From the NCBI GenBank assembly GCA_965369945.1, contig CBDUST010000051.1, positions 1 through 19,856 of the forward strand: 19,856 nt of DNA. The letters run 5' to 3'. The DNA is from JADFNO01 sp965369945. GTDB taxonomy: Bacteria > Planctomycetota > Phycisphaerae > Phycisphaerales > SM1A02. Of the stretch, positions 6,788-13,431 are shown one piece after another. Position numbers and translations under genes: made by a program. A model generated the notes under the pieces. The model had not been told where the DNA came from, ran no database searches, and saw nothing but the letters and a program-made list of their open reading frames with translations. Numbering within the stretch: position 1 is the first letter of the stretch; each line of letters opens with the position of its first letter.

Positions 6788-7839
6788 ATATCGACACCGA
6801 TCACGAAGTCTGCGTGTCGTTTGTACACGGCTTTCACGATGAGATTGCCGTCGATCATCAGGCTGAACATCCTGCCCTTTGGTCGATCAACGGAAGTAGT
6901 GAAGAGACCCATGGTGTTCGTTTCCCCATCACCCCCAACGACTTTCACAAACTGCCCTACCCAGTTCTCGGTGAAATGCCGCGAACCAAGCGGGAACTCG
7001 ACCGCCGACCTCGGTTCGGATTCACCGGGCTCGTTCGCGTGAACGACAAACTCCTGGCCGGCTCTTGGAACGGTATCTTTGTGCTCGATGCTCAGTCCAA
7101 GCGTGTCGAGAGCTTCATCACCAATCGATATTCCTGCTACATCCATCGGTTCTGCGCTGATGAGCAGCGCATCATCTTCGCCATGCCGTTTATGGACATG
7201 GTCGTGATTACCGACCACGCCGGCAACGTCATCGACCGCTTCACGATCGACCAGACGCTTCGCATCTCGCGCGACAATATTGATGACGATATCGATTGGC
7301 GTTTTGCCGACAAACCGTGGTCCGGCCAGACGGGGTTGTTTCACATTAACAGTGTGCAAACGATCGGCCAGGATATTTATCTCACCTCGCGGAACCTTGG
7401 CGCACTGATCGTCGTTCGCCCGGGTGAAGATCACGCTAGTCTCCGCACGCTGAATTACCGCACACCCACGTGCGTTCACGACAGTGATTTTGTCGATGGC
7501 AAGTTCTATCTGACCAGCGTCGATGGGAAGATTCTCATCGCATCGCAGCCAAAGGAATTCGATTCGGCGCGTTTCCGCTACGACCTCCAGGTCGAGTGTG
7601 TTCGGCTGGATGAAGTCCAGAAGAACTGGTGCGGCGGCATCGAAGTCACGGACGAGTTTGTCTATACGACAATCGACGGCCGATACGACAGCGACTTGAG
7701 CTTCGGCCTGCTTCAGTTGGACCGCGACTGCAAGCTGCTCGACCAACGCCGATTCCGCTGGACCAACGTCGGAAGCGAAACCGACATCCGCTACGTCACC
7801 GGCTTCGATATCGTCGCCAACGGAGGGGTTGGTAGGTGA
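6784..7839 (+). CDS. Propeller-like protein, last gene of the glycan cluster
   Basis: A 351-residue protein without a signal peptide. From about residue 75 it shows repeated beta-blade-like units: GFTGLVRVNDKLLAGSWNGIFVLD, RIIFAMPFMDMVVITDHAGNVIDRF, FHINSVQTIGQDIYLTSRNLGALIVV, SDFVDGKFYLTSVDGKILIA and GGIEVTDEFVYTTIDGR. Spacing of roughly 40-60 residues suggests a five- or six-bladed propeller. The HINSV...YLTSRN segment (about residues 185-205) recalls a motif in arylsulfotransferase (ASST) and DUF4915/TIGR03032-like propellers, some of which sit near sulfotransferase genes. That link is a resemblance, not an assignment. It overlaps the upstream small gene by four bases. A long antisense frame runs across it, but the blade-like pattern supports this strand. 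Confidence 0.75.
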   Translation: MNIDTDHEVCVSFVHGFHDEIAVDHQAEHPALWSINGSSEETHGVRFPITPNDFHKLPYPVLGEMPRTKRELDRRPRFGFTGLVRVNDKLLAGSWNGIFVLDAQSKRVESFITNRYSCYIHRFCADEQRIIFAMPFMDMVVITDHAGNVIDRFTIDQTLRISRDNIDDDIDWRFADKPWSGQTGLFHINSVQTIGQDIYLTSRNLGALIVVRPGEDHASLRTLNYRTPTCVHDSDFVDGKFYLTSVDGKILIASQPKEFDSARFRYDLQVECVRLDEVQKNWCGGIEVTDEFVYTTIDGRYDSDLSFGLLQLDRDCKLLDQRRFRWTNVGSETDIRYVTGFDIVANGGVGR

Positions 7840-7841
7840 AG

Positions 7842-7861
7842 GTGGCATCATGGCATCATGG
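7842..7861 (+). repeat. Short GTGGCATC octamer array, plus orientation
   Basis: GTGGCATC (7842-7849), ATGGCATC (7850-7857), then a broken ATGG. It begins three bases after the propeller stop codon. The same octamer occurs inverted at 8301-8354 and again in plus orientation at 9773-9796. Confidence 0.75.
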
Positions 7862-7863
7862 CG

Positions 7864-7939
7864 GGCGTCTTCGCGGCAACGCTGGCGCGCACGAGATTTC
7901 GGACGGCATAGGGTTTAGTTTGTGCGCGCCAGAGACGCC
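7864..7939. repeat. Interrupted long inverted repeat
   Basis: Two blocks pair in nested order: GGCGTCT (7864-7870) with AGACGCC (7933-7939), and CTGGCGCGCAC (7882-7892) with GTGCGCGCCAG (7922-7932). All 18 pairs are perfect. An 11-base bulge (7871-7881) interrupts the left arm and the loop is 29 bases. No T-run follows, so a standard intrinsic terminator is unlikely. Confidence 0.7.
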
Positions 7940-8201
7940 GCGCCCCCGGAATTTCTGTTTGGATCGCCGTGACCATGTGAACATGGAAGAACAACTCCTT
8001 TCATAGAGGGAGCTGCGGCGTTCCATGCGCGCGCTGGGGACGCCGTTTTGTAAGTCGCTCGACAAAATGGGGCTTGACGGCTCGCCAGGCCTGATATTTT
8101 TTTCTGAGAATTCTGAACGGACCTGCGTGATTTAGTGCCTCTCACGTGCGCGCAAGAATCGGGATTCACCGCCGAGTCGCCCAGATCGCAGAGAAGATTG
8201 A

Positions 8202-8234
8202 AACACAGAGGGCCACGGAGAACCACGGAGAGGA
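8202..8234 (+). repeat. Purine-rich CCACGGAG-type repeat
   Basis: Three imperfect units in a row, ACACAGAGGG, CCACGGAGAA and CCACGGAGAGG. Similar CCACAGAG/CCACGGAG strings recur between genes in many environmental bacterial genomes (general recollection, not searched). Confidence 0.55.
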
Positions 8235-8300
8235 CATGGAAGGGCTAAGACTTGGAGTTGAGATCGAGGTTACGGAGAGCTGAAAGCCAATGGCTTCCTT

Positions 8301-8354
8301 GATGCCACGATGCCACGATGCCACGATGCCACGATGCCACGATGCCACAATGCC
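8301..8354 (-). repeat. Six-copy perfect octamer tandem repeat
   Basis: Six exact copies of GATGCCAC in plus-strand notation (8301-8348), that is GTGGCATC on the minus strand, followed by a partial AATGCC. It ends 14 bases before the stop codon of the minus-strand gene at 8368. A period of 8 puts every reading frame through it and makes a slippage-prone tract. Confidence 0.95.
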
Positions 8355-8367
8355 TTGCCGCCTTCCT

Positions 8368-9630
8368 CTACGGCTTCTCCGGCAGATCGAATTGCACCAC
8401 CACCGACGAGGGCATCACCGGATACTCCACTCGACACCGGTACACGTCAAACTTCTCGCCGTCCCATCCCAGCCGATCAAACGCGTACTGCGCCATCTCC
8501 GGATACCGAGGCACGTCCAGCGTCTGTAAAACCGACGGCCCTTTGCCCATGTACACGGTCGATTCCTTTACGCCAAGAAGATTGGCTTCCGATTGGTCGA
8601 AAGCGGATGTCCCCGTCGACCGGTTATGGCCTCCATAGACGAACGTCTTCGGCGTCAAGACGCCAAACGCCTCCTCATGAACCAACACATCGTGGATCAG
8701 GGCCTCGGCGGGAACACGAATCCACGCATGACCTGCCAGGGCCGGCGTCGCATCGTCGGAGTAAGGTCCGGGCAGAGATCGTACGACATCGCCGACCATG
8801 TAGGTGACGGCAGATTCATTTCCGACACCGAAGGCAACAAGCTCGGTCTGAACGTCGCCGGCTTCGGATCGGCGTGTGCGAATCTCTGGTGGTGGCTGAC
8901 TACAAAATTCCGGTAATAAAAGAGCACCCTGCGTCGCTGCACCGTCGCCAACCAACGGCTCGCGACTATACGGGGGCAGAATGTTGCGCTCGCCATCGTC
9001 CGTGAGTCTGATGCCGGAGATGAGCAGCGGCACCGCTCGTCTGAAGCGACGCAAGCTCACATAGCCTTGCAGTTGGACGAGATCCATGCTCGTACTCGAT
9101 GACGATGACAGACTCAAGATGGAGCACTTCAACTGCGTCCTGGCCTGCACGCCCCAGAGGTGGCTGTTGGCTCTAAACGCCGCGCGCTTCTGCTGAGCGT
9201 CAGCCAGTTGCGATCCTTCATCACTCAGCCCGGAGATCATCGAATCGAATGCCGCGCGGTCGCCGGCATGGACCTTGACCAATTCGTCAAACTCCTGGAT
9301 GGCAGCCGTGCTGGCCTCGATGTGTTTGGCGGGCACGCCGCGCCGCGCTGCGGCTTCAAAAAGCCGCTTCATTCCACCCGCCCGAGGGACGCTACTCGCC
9401 TCTGCCAGGGGATCGCGGGCATGGGCGAGCTTGTAGACTTGCCACGCCAGCGTGTTCCCGATGCCCAGCGCCCGCTGAAGATCGGCCGCCTTGCGTAGCT
9501 CTCCAGCACTGGGGACAGCCCCGATCAGCACCGAGAGTGACGCTCGCAAACGGTGGAGCACCGCTGTCGCTTGCCGCTCAAACGTCTGGGCGTCTTCGAT
9601 CTTCGATTGGCGAACCATCACTTGGGACAT
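8368..9630 (-). CDS. Putative HTH-containing protein of unknown function
   Basis: From ATG 9630 the protein has 420 residues, beginning MSQVMVRQSKIEDAQTF. Residues 40-70 (PSAGELRKAADLQRALGIGNTLAWQVYKLAHA) look like a helix-turn-helix. They are followed by DPLAEASSVPRAGGMKRLFEAAARRGVP, an acidic-helical section around VHAGDRAAFDSMISGLSDEG, and the block KRAAFRANSHLWGVQARTQL. A Ser-rich stretch (SLSSSSSTS) separates this from a beta-rich second half ending in VVVQFDLPEKP. I have a general impression of related long hypothetical proteins in planctomycetes but cannot name a family. The frame stays open to 9747, but a promoter at 9670-9699 and a GGGAG ribosome binding site 8 bases before 9630 favour the shorter start. 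It is a single-gene unit between octamer arrays. A DNA-binding regulatory role is inferred only from the HTH. Confidence 0.75.
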   Translation of the reverse strand: MSQVMVRQSKIEDAQTFERQATAVLHRLRASLSVLIGAVPSAGELRKAADLQRALGIGNTLAWQVYKLAHARDPLAEASSVPRAGGMKRLFEAAARRGVPAKHIEASTAAIQEFDELVKVHAGDRAAFDSMISGLSDEGSQLADAQQKRAAFRANSHLWGVQARTQLKCSILSLSSSSSTSMDLVQLQGYVSLRRFRRAVPLLISGIRLTDDGERNILPPYSREPLVGDGAATQGALLLPEFCSQPPPEIRTRRSEAGDVQTELVAFGVGNESAVTYMVGDVVRSLPGPYSDDATPALAGHAWIRVPAEALIHDVLVHEEAFGVLTPKTFVYGGHNRSTGTSAFDQSEANLLGVKESTVYMGKGPSVLQTLDVPRYPEMAQYAFDRLGWDGEKFDVYRCRVEYPVMPSSVVVQFDLPEKP

Positions 9631-9669
9631 TCTAGGAACTCCCGAAAGGGCCACAACAACGTATCCCAG

Positions 9670-9699
9670 AGCATAGCTGGGGATGGATTCGGTTGTCAA
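9670..9699 (-). promoter_or_regulatory. Promoter of the minus-strand HTH gene
   Basis: On the minus strand TTGACA (9694-9699) and TATGCT (9670-9675) are 18 bp apart, a perfect -35 and a 4-of-6 -10. Predicted start is near 9663, leaving a leader of about 33 bases before ATG 9630. Confidence 0.6.
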
Positions 9700-9772
9700 A
9701 ATATTTCTACGAATTTCCGCAAAGTGCTTGCAGCACCCCGACTCCACCGCTATGGTGGCTCATGCTTGCGGA

Positions 9773-9824
9773 GTGGCATCATGGCATCGAGGCATCGAGT
9801 GAGGGATCAGAGGATCGAGTGAGG
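9773..9824 (+). repeat. Degenerating GGCATC octamer array with GATCGAG repeats
   Basis: GTGGCATC, ATGGCATC and GAGGCATC follow one another (9773-9796). The tract then decays into GATCGAGTGAGG-type units, with ATCGAGTGAGG exact at 9794-9804 and 9814-9824. The rest of 9631-9883 holds the minus-strand promoter, a CCACC/GGTGG hairpin (9734-9748) and the leader of the next gene. No further gene is seen. Confidence 0.75.
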
Positions 9825-9883
9825 CGATGGCTGTGCGACCCGCCCGAGAACACGCTGTTTGAGTAAACACAAGGAATCACGAA

Positions 9884-12487
9884 ATGAAGACGTCGTACTC
9901 GTCTCCTCCTAGCCAGCGCAGTTCATCGCGTTCTGCGCTGTTTCTACTTCTTCTGGCCGCCGTCGTGGTAACGCCCATGGCCGGCGGCATTGTCAAAGCC
10001 GGGGGCGGGGGTGACGTGACGCTCGAGGTGATCAGCGCCTGGGGCGGTCCGGTCAACGATGTGGATGTGGCGGGCGATCTGGCGTATGCGGCCATCGGGC
10101 GACGGCTGATGATTCTGGACATAGCGGATCCAACGGATCCAGCGGAGATCGGGTCGCTATACCTCGAGTCTGGAGTGGAAGGCGTGCGAGTCTCCGGCGA
10201 CTACGTGTTCTTGAGTGCGGGGGGACCCCATCGGTTCACGGTCGTGGATGTGGCTGATCCAGCGAACCCGACGCTGGTGTGGGAGGGGCAGGGCAACAAT
10301 CTTTCCGAAGACGTCTATCTTCACGGTAACTTGGCTTACACATTGGGCAATAGTGGTGAGGTGGATGTGTTCGACATTAGCGACCCCCCGAACACCGTCC
10401 ACTTGGGCGAGCCCTTCTTTGCGTTTCCCGAAGTGATGACCATTGCCGGCGACCGCCTGTACATCGGGACCGACATTGTGGGCGCTGGCGGAGGCGATAC
10501 CTCCGAACTCAGAATCTACGACCTCTCCCGTGACCCGGTGAACCCACCGCTCCTCGGGTCCGTCGCGAGTGACGACGGCAAGCGCGCCACGGGGCTGGCC
10601 GTCGAAGGAGATTACGCCGCCTGGGCAGTCAAGAACGAAGACAACACCGACACGCTCCACATCGTGGACGTGTCGAGCGCTGCGGTGCCAACCGTCCTGT
10701 GGTCCGACGGCGTGAACGGCCACAAGCTCACCGATGTCGATCTCGTCGGCGGCTACGCCTACGTCGCCGACGCCTTTGACGAGCCTACCTTCTGGTCGAC
10801 CACGAGAGGACTCGTCGTCTATGACGTAGGCACCGATCCAGCCAACCCAACTATTGTGAGCACATTCAAGACGCATGGCGACGTATGGGGCTTAAGGGTC
10901 ATCGGCGATCGCGCCTATCTCTTCGATCAGGGGGAAGGGTTGATCATTCTGGATGTGTCCGATCCGGCGAACCCGGTCCGCCTGGGTAACTTCCACTCAC
11001 CCTCAACGCTCCGTGAGATGACCAAGGTTGGCGACCTGCTCTATATCACCGACGCCTGGAACGGCTTCACGGTGCTAGACGTCTCCAATGCGAGTCATCC
11101 CGAAGTAGTGAGTGTTTATCTGGCGGACCATTACAACGACCTTGGGGTAAACGCCTGGGGCATCACCGTGCAGGACGATATCGCGTACCTGGGAGCCGGA
11201 CATTTGGGATTGGAGGTGGTGGATGTAAGCGACCCGGCCACTCCAACGTTCCTGGGGGCGTTCCGAGTCCCGTCGCCTGCCGACACGGGGTCGACATTCG
11301 CGGGCGTGGCGGTGTCCGGCGATATCGCTCACCTCGGTTTCAACGAGAAGCCGTTTTGTCTAAACTCGGGTATCGACTGGTTCCTCAACCTGGATGTCTC
11401 TGACCCACAAGGCATAGTGGAACTCGGGCGGGTGCAAGTTGGATGTGGTGATCCACCTCTGACGATCGAACTCAACGACCAGTCCATCGCGTTCATCGGG
11501 CGCGAAAGTGACCAAATGATCGTCGATACGTCCGTCGCGGCTACCCCTATCCTGATTCTTGATGGCAGTGAGATCGGCGATGCGATCGACGTGGCTCTGG
11601 CGGGCAACCTTCTGTACGTCGCCAGCGAGGACGGTAGTGGAAACTTCGCTCCGACGGACGGGCTCTGGGTTCAGGACGTGACCGATCCGGCGAATCCGGT
11701 TGTGCTGGCCCATGTGGATGAGAACACCCAGCTTGCAGGCGACGTGGTACTGGCCCAGGCGTATGCCGTGGCGACACAGAACCAGCGACTGTATGCACTT
11801 GGTGGGGGAAGCGTTCCCAGTGGGAGCTTCTTTGTCTTCGACGTGTCGGATCCCTCGACGCCCGACCTCCTGGCCGTCGTCGAGCGGGTGGGCGGGTGGA
11901 GCCTCGGGTCTTCGGCCACCACCGTGTTGGTTGACGAGCCATACCAATACGTGGCCAACGCAAGTCCGAATGCCGGTAACTCCAGGGGTGAGAGTGGCTT
12001 CGCGATTCTCGAACTCCTGGGGATAAGTTCCGCCACATCCGCCGATTCGTTCAGTGCGTTCCGCGGATTCCATGATTCCGGTACGCTCGACGACGTTCTG
12101 GCATCGGATGACAGCGATCTGTGTTACAACCCAGGCATCGTACTCAATCCAACCGAAGCTCCGATCACCCTGGATTTCTTCGGAACGTTGCCAAACGATT
12201 CTCCAGCTTCACTCGACGTGACGATCGAATCGTCAGCGAACACTGTCGGCTTGGAACTCACAATCTCAAACTGGAACTTCAACTCGAATTCCTGGGATGT
12301 TGTTGGTACTGACACCCAATCGCTCAACGTCGACACGGTCAGGACGTTTGCCGGCAATCCGGCGGATCATGTAGAGCCGGGCACTGGTGAAGTGAGAACT
12401 CGGTACGAAGTTCGTCAAGAGGGCATTATTTTCGTGTTCCCCTGGCTGGATTGTGTTGACCATGTCTTCTGGACGACAGTGGGCTAG
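9884..12487 (+). CDS. Secreted LVIVD-repeat propeller protein
   Basis: An 867-residue exported protein. A Ser-rich n-region is followed by ALFLLLLAAVVVTPMAGG, a signal peptide with cleavage probably near residues 34-40. Residues 45-700 carry about a dozen LVIVD-type repeats (VSGDYVFLSAG...FTVVDVADPANPTLV; VIGDRAYLFDQGEGLIILDVSDPANPVRLG), spaced about 45-60 residues apart and expected to form one or two beta-propellers. Residues 720-867 are a separate beta-rich domain (FSAFRGFHDSGTLDDVLASDD, SPASLDVTIESSANTVGL, NWNFNSNSW, ending FVFPWLDCVDHVFWTTVG), of a kind I associate with C-termini of planctomycetal secreted proteins. The start is supported by AAGGA 8 bases before ATG. No enzyme motif or membrane anchor is visible, so binding or scaffolding outside the cytoplasm is likely. 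A strong terminator follows. Confidence 0.88.
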   Translation: MKTSYSSPPSQRSSSRSALFLLLLAAVVVTPMAGGIVKAGGGGDVTLEVISAWGGPVNDVDVAGDLAYAAIGRRLMILDIADPTDPAEIGSLYLESGVEGVRVSGDYVFLSAGGPHRFTVVDVADPANPTLVWEGQGNNLSEDVYLHGNLAYTLGNSGEVDVFDISDPPNTVHLGEPFFAFPEVMTIAGDRLYIGTDIVGAGGGDTSELRIYDLSRDPVNPPLLGSVASDDGKRATGLAVEGDYAAWAVKNEDNTDTLHIVDVSSAAVPTVLWSDGVNGHKLTDVDLVGGYAYVADAFDEPTFWSTTRGLVVYDVGTDPANPTIVSTFKTHGDVWGLRVIGDRAYLFDQGEGLIILDVSDPANPVRLGNFHSPSTLREMTKVGDLLYITDAWNGFTVLDVSNASHPEVVSVYLADHYNDLGVNAWGITVQDDIAYLGAGHLGLEVVDVSDPATPTFLGAFRVPSPADTGSTFAGVAVSGDIAHLGFNEKPFCLNSGIDWFLNLDVSDPQGIVELGRVQVGCGDPPLTIELNDQSIAFIGRESDQMIVDTSVAATPILILDGSEIGDAIDVALAGNLLYVASEDGSGNFAPTDGLWVQDVTDPANPVVLAHVDENTQLAGDVVLAQAYAVATQNQRLYALGGGSVPSGSFFVFDVSDPSTPDLLAVVERVGGWSLGSSATTVLVDEPYQYVANASPNAGNSRGESGFAILELLGISSATSADSFSAFRGFHDSGTLDDVLASDDSDLCYNPGIVLNPTEAPITLDFFGTLPNDSPASLDVTIESSANTVGLELTISNWNFNSNSWDVVGTDTQSLNVDTVRTFAGNPADHVEPGTGEVRTRYEVRQEGIIFVFPWLDCVDHVFWTTVG

Positions 12488-12518
12488 CAACTAGATCAAC
12501 CGATATCAAGGATATTGA

Positions 12519-12549
12519 CCGGGCGCCGAATTGGCGCCCGGTTTGTGTT
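12519..12549 (+). terminator. Strong intrinsic terminator of the LVIVD gene
   Basis: CCGGGCGCC (12519-12527) pairs perfectly with GGCGCCCGG (12533-12541) across the loop GAATT, followed by TTTGTGTT. It begins 32 bases after the stop codon. Confidence 0.88.
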
Positions 12550-12594
12550 ATCTGAGGTGATGAGCTTGGGGAACCAGATAATCGCGTCCTCGGG

Positions 12595-13110
12595 TTACGC
12601 TGCGCGCTCCTGTTTGGCTTGATCGAGTAAGCTGTTCAGGGCGTTGTCATCCTCGACCGATTCGGGCGTCAGGCCCGGTAATGGATAACGCTTGCACAAC
12701 GCTTCTCCGAGCGATAAAGGTTCTGCCAATACGAAGAACACTGGTACGCCGATCACGTTGGTCGCGAACCGAAGTGCGCGCCTGAGGTGGCGCTGCGTCG
12801 TAGCGACGAGCAACTGGTTCTCATCAAAGCGAATGGGCAGCACACAAAATTGCCATGCCTGGCGGCGCGTCACGAGCTCGGTCGCCTCATCGGCATAAAC
12901 CTCAAACTCCGGATCGATGGTTCGAGTGAGGCCTGCGTATTGTTCGGCCCAGGCTTCCTCGATCGTAGTCGGGTCGATTCCGAAGTGCTGCTCCGCCAAC
13001 CAGCCTAAGGGTCGGCCGGTCTGTTGCTGATGGTCGATAAGCTGATCGACCTGCTGTTGAGTCAGCACGCCGTGTTGGACCAGAATATCGCCGATTCGTT
13101 GCGGGTTCAT
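12595..13110 (-). CDS. Stand-alone MshEN/GspE N-terminal domain protein
   Basis: A 171-residue protein from ATG 13110, chosen because GGAGG lies 7 bases upstream and MNPQRIGDILVQHGVL is where the family motif begins. The frame opens to 13191, but those 27 residues are Arg-rich and unlike the family. Residues 5-28 (RIGDILVQHGVLTQQQVDQLIDHQ) and 33-57 (RPLGWLAEQHFGIDPTTIEEAWAEQ) fit the two tandem sequences of the MshEN domain, which binds cyclic di-GMP in MshE-type type II secretion/pilus ATPases. Residues 75-155 (DEATELVTRRQAWQFCVLPIRFDENQLLVATT...GVPVFFVLAEPLSLGEALCKRYP) match the second GspE-N subdomain. There is no ATPase domain, so this is a free-standing sensor or adaptor. Binding of c-di-GMP is inferred. 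It diverges from the transporter gene. Confidence 0.8.
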   Translation of the reverse strand: MNPQRIGDILVQHGVLTQQQVDQLIDHQQQTGRPLGWLAEQHFGIDPTTIEEAWAEQYAGLTRTIDPEFEVYADEATELVTRRQAWQFCVLPIRFDENQLLVATTQRHLRRALRFATNVIGVPVFFVLAEPLSLGEALCKRYPLPGLTPESVEDDNALNSLLDQAKQERAA

Positions 13111-13113
13111 TCT

Positions 13114-13142
13114 CACGCCTCCAATGGCTAAGCCACGCCTCC
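13114..13142 (-). promoter_or_regulatory. Duplicated GGAGGCGTG leader motif around a palindrome
   Basis: On the minus strand GGAGGCGTG occurs twice, at 13134-13142 and 13114-13122, 20 bases apart. The second copy is the ribosome binding site of the MshEN gene. Between them lies the palindrome TGGCTTAGCCA (13125-13135), which could fold as a small hairpin. Confidence 0.4.
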
Positions 13143-13344
13143 GAGGGCGGTATCGGCTGACCGTGCGGCCGACCGCGTGTCCGGTCGACATTCAGGTGCA
13201 TCTGGAGAGATGAAGAACCGGGCTGTGCCAACTGACTAGCGGCGGCAAAATGCGCGGCCGGCCGCAAGTTCAACCAGTACCGCCCAGACGAAAAAGCCCA
13301 AGCACATTGACGGCCGAGAATCGCGCGCAGCCGTTGTGAGACAA

Positions 13345-13374
13345 CTGTCACCGCCCCCCCAACCTGACTACAAT
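13345..13374 (+). promoter_or_regulatory. Putative promoter of the MMPL transporter gene
   Basis: CTGTCA (13345-13350) and TACAAT (13369-13374) lie 18 bp apart, matching 4 and 5 bases of consensus. Predicted start is near 13381, about 50 bases before ATG 13432. The spacer contains a run of seven C. Confidence 0.4.
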
Positions 13375-13431
13375 CGCTATTTTGCCATCCCACTGCCCAA
13401 GCCGGTAGAGGCATCCTAGTGTTGGGGTCAT

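Larger units (their letters stand above)
7840..8367. other. Non-coding accessory stretch rich in repeats
   Basis: No convincing gene is present. The short frames lack a ribosome binding site and protein-like composition. The stretch holds the octamer arrays at both ends, an interrupted inverted repeat (7864-7939), a diverged direct repeat GCGCGCnnnnGACGCCG-like (7924-7940 and 8029-8045, 14 of 17 identical), a CCATGT/ACATGG inverted repeat (about 7972-7985), a T-run (8097-8103) and a purine-rich CCACGGAG repeat (8202-8234). It may be decayed mobile or intergenic repeat material. It could also contain the 3' end of the glycan operon transcript. Confidence 0.6.
13111..13431. other. Divergent intergenic region between MshEN and transporter genes
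   Basis: No gene is seen. It holds a duplicated ribosome-binding-site motif (13114-13142), a CGACCG/CGGTCG hairpin (13170-13187), a 12-bp perfect palindrome GCGGCCGGCCGC (13254-13265), a run of seven C (13354-13360) and the transporter promoter (13345-13374). I could not place a convincing promoter for the minus-strand gene. Confidence 0.6.

Noticed and set aside
6421..7851. 476-codon open frame on the minus strand across the small gene and the propeller gene
   Set aside because: It is antisense to two coupled genes, its composition (Val/Asp/Ala-rich with no domain pattern) is typical of a shadow frame in GC-rich DNA, and the plus strand shows blade-like repeats.
7856..8065. 69-codon minus-strand frame between the propeller gene and the repeats
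   Set aside because: No ribosome binding site, low-complexity Arg/Ser composition, and it spans the inverted repeats.
8074..8100. Promoter-like TTGACG...TATTTT on the plus strand
   Set aside because: The spacer is only 15 bp and no plus-strand gene follows.
8166..8348. Minus-strand frame with MASWHRGIVASWHRG repeats
   Set aside because: The repeated peptide is simply the translation of the octamer tandem repeat. No ribosome binding site is present.
8301..8354. CRISPR-like array
   Set aside because: Units are 8 bp head to tail with no spacers and no cas gene nearby, so it is a microsatellite-type tandem repeat.
8290..8807. Plus-strand frames starting in the octamer array
   Set aside because: They run antisense through the HTH gene, and their repetitive N-termini come from the repeat.
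11360..12073. 237-codon minus-strand frame within the LVIVD gene
   Set aside because: It lies wholly inside a gene with signal peptide and recognisable repeats, is His/Arg-rich, and has no promoter or ribosome binding site.
13111..13191. N-terminal extension of the MshEN protein to an ATG at 13191
   Set aside because: The added residues are Arg-rich, and GGAGG sits 7 bases before the internal ATG at 13110 where the domain begins.
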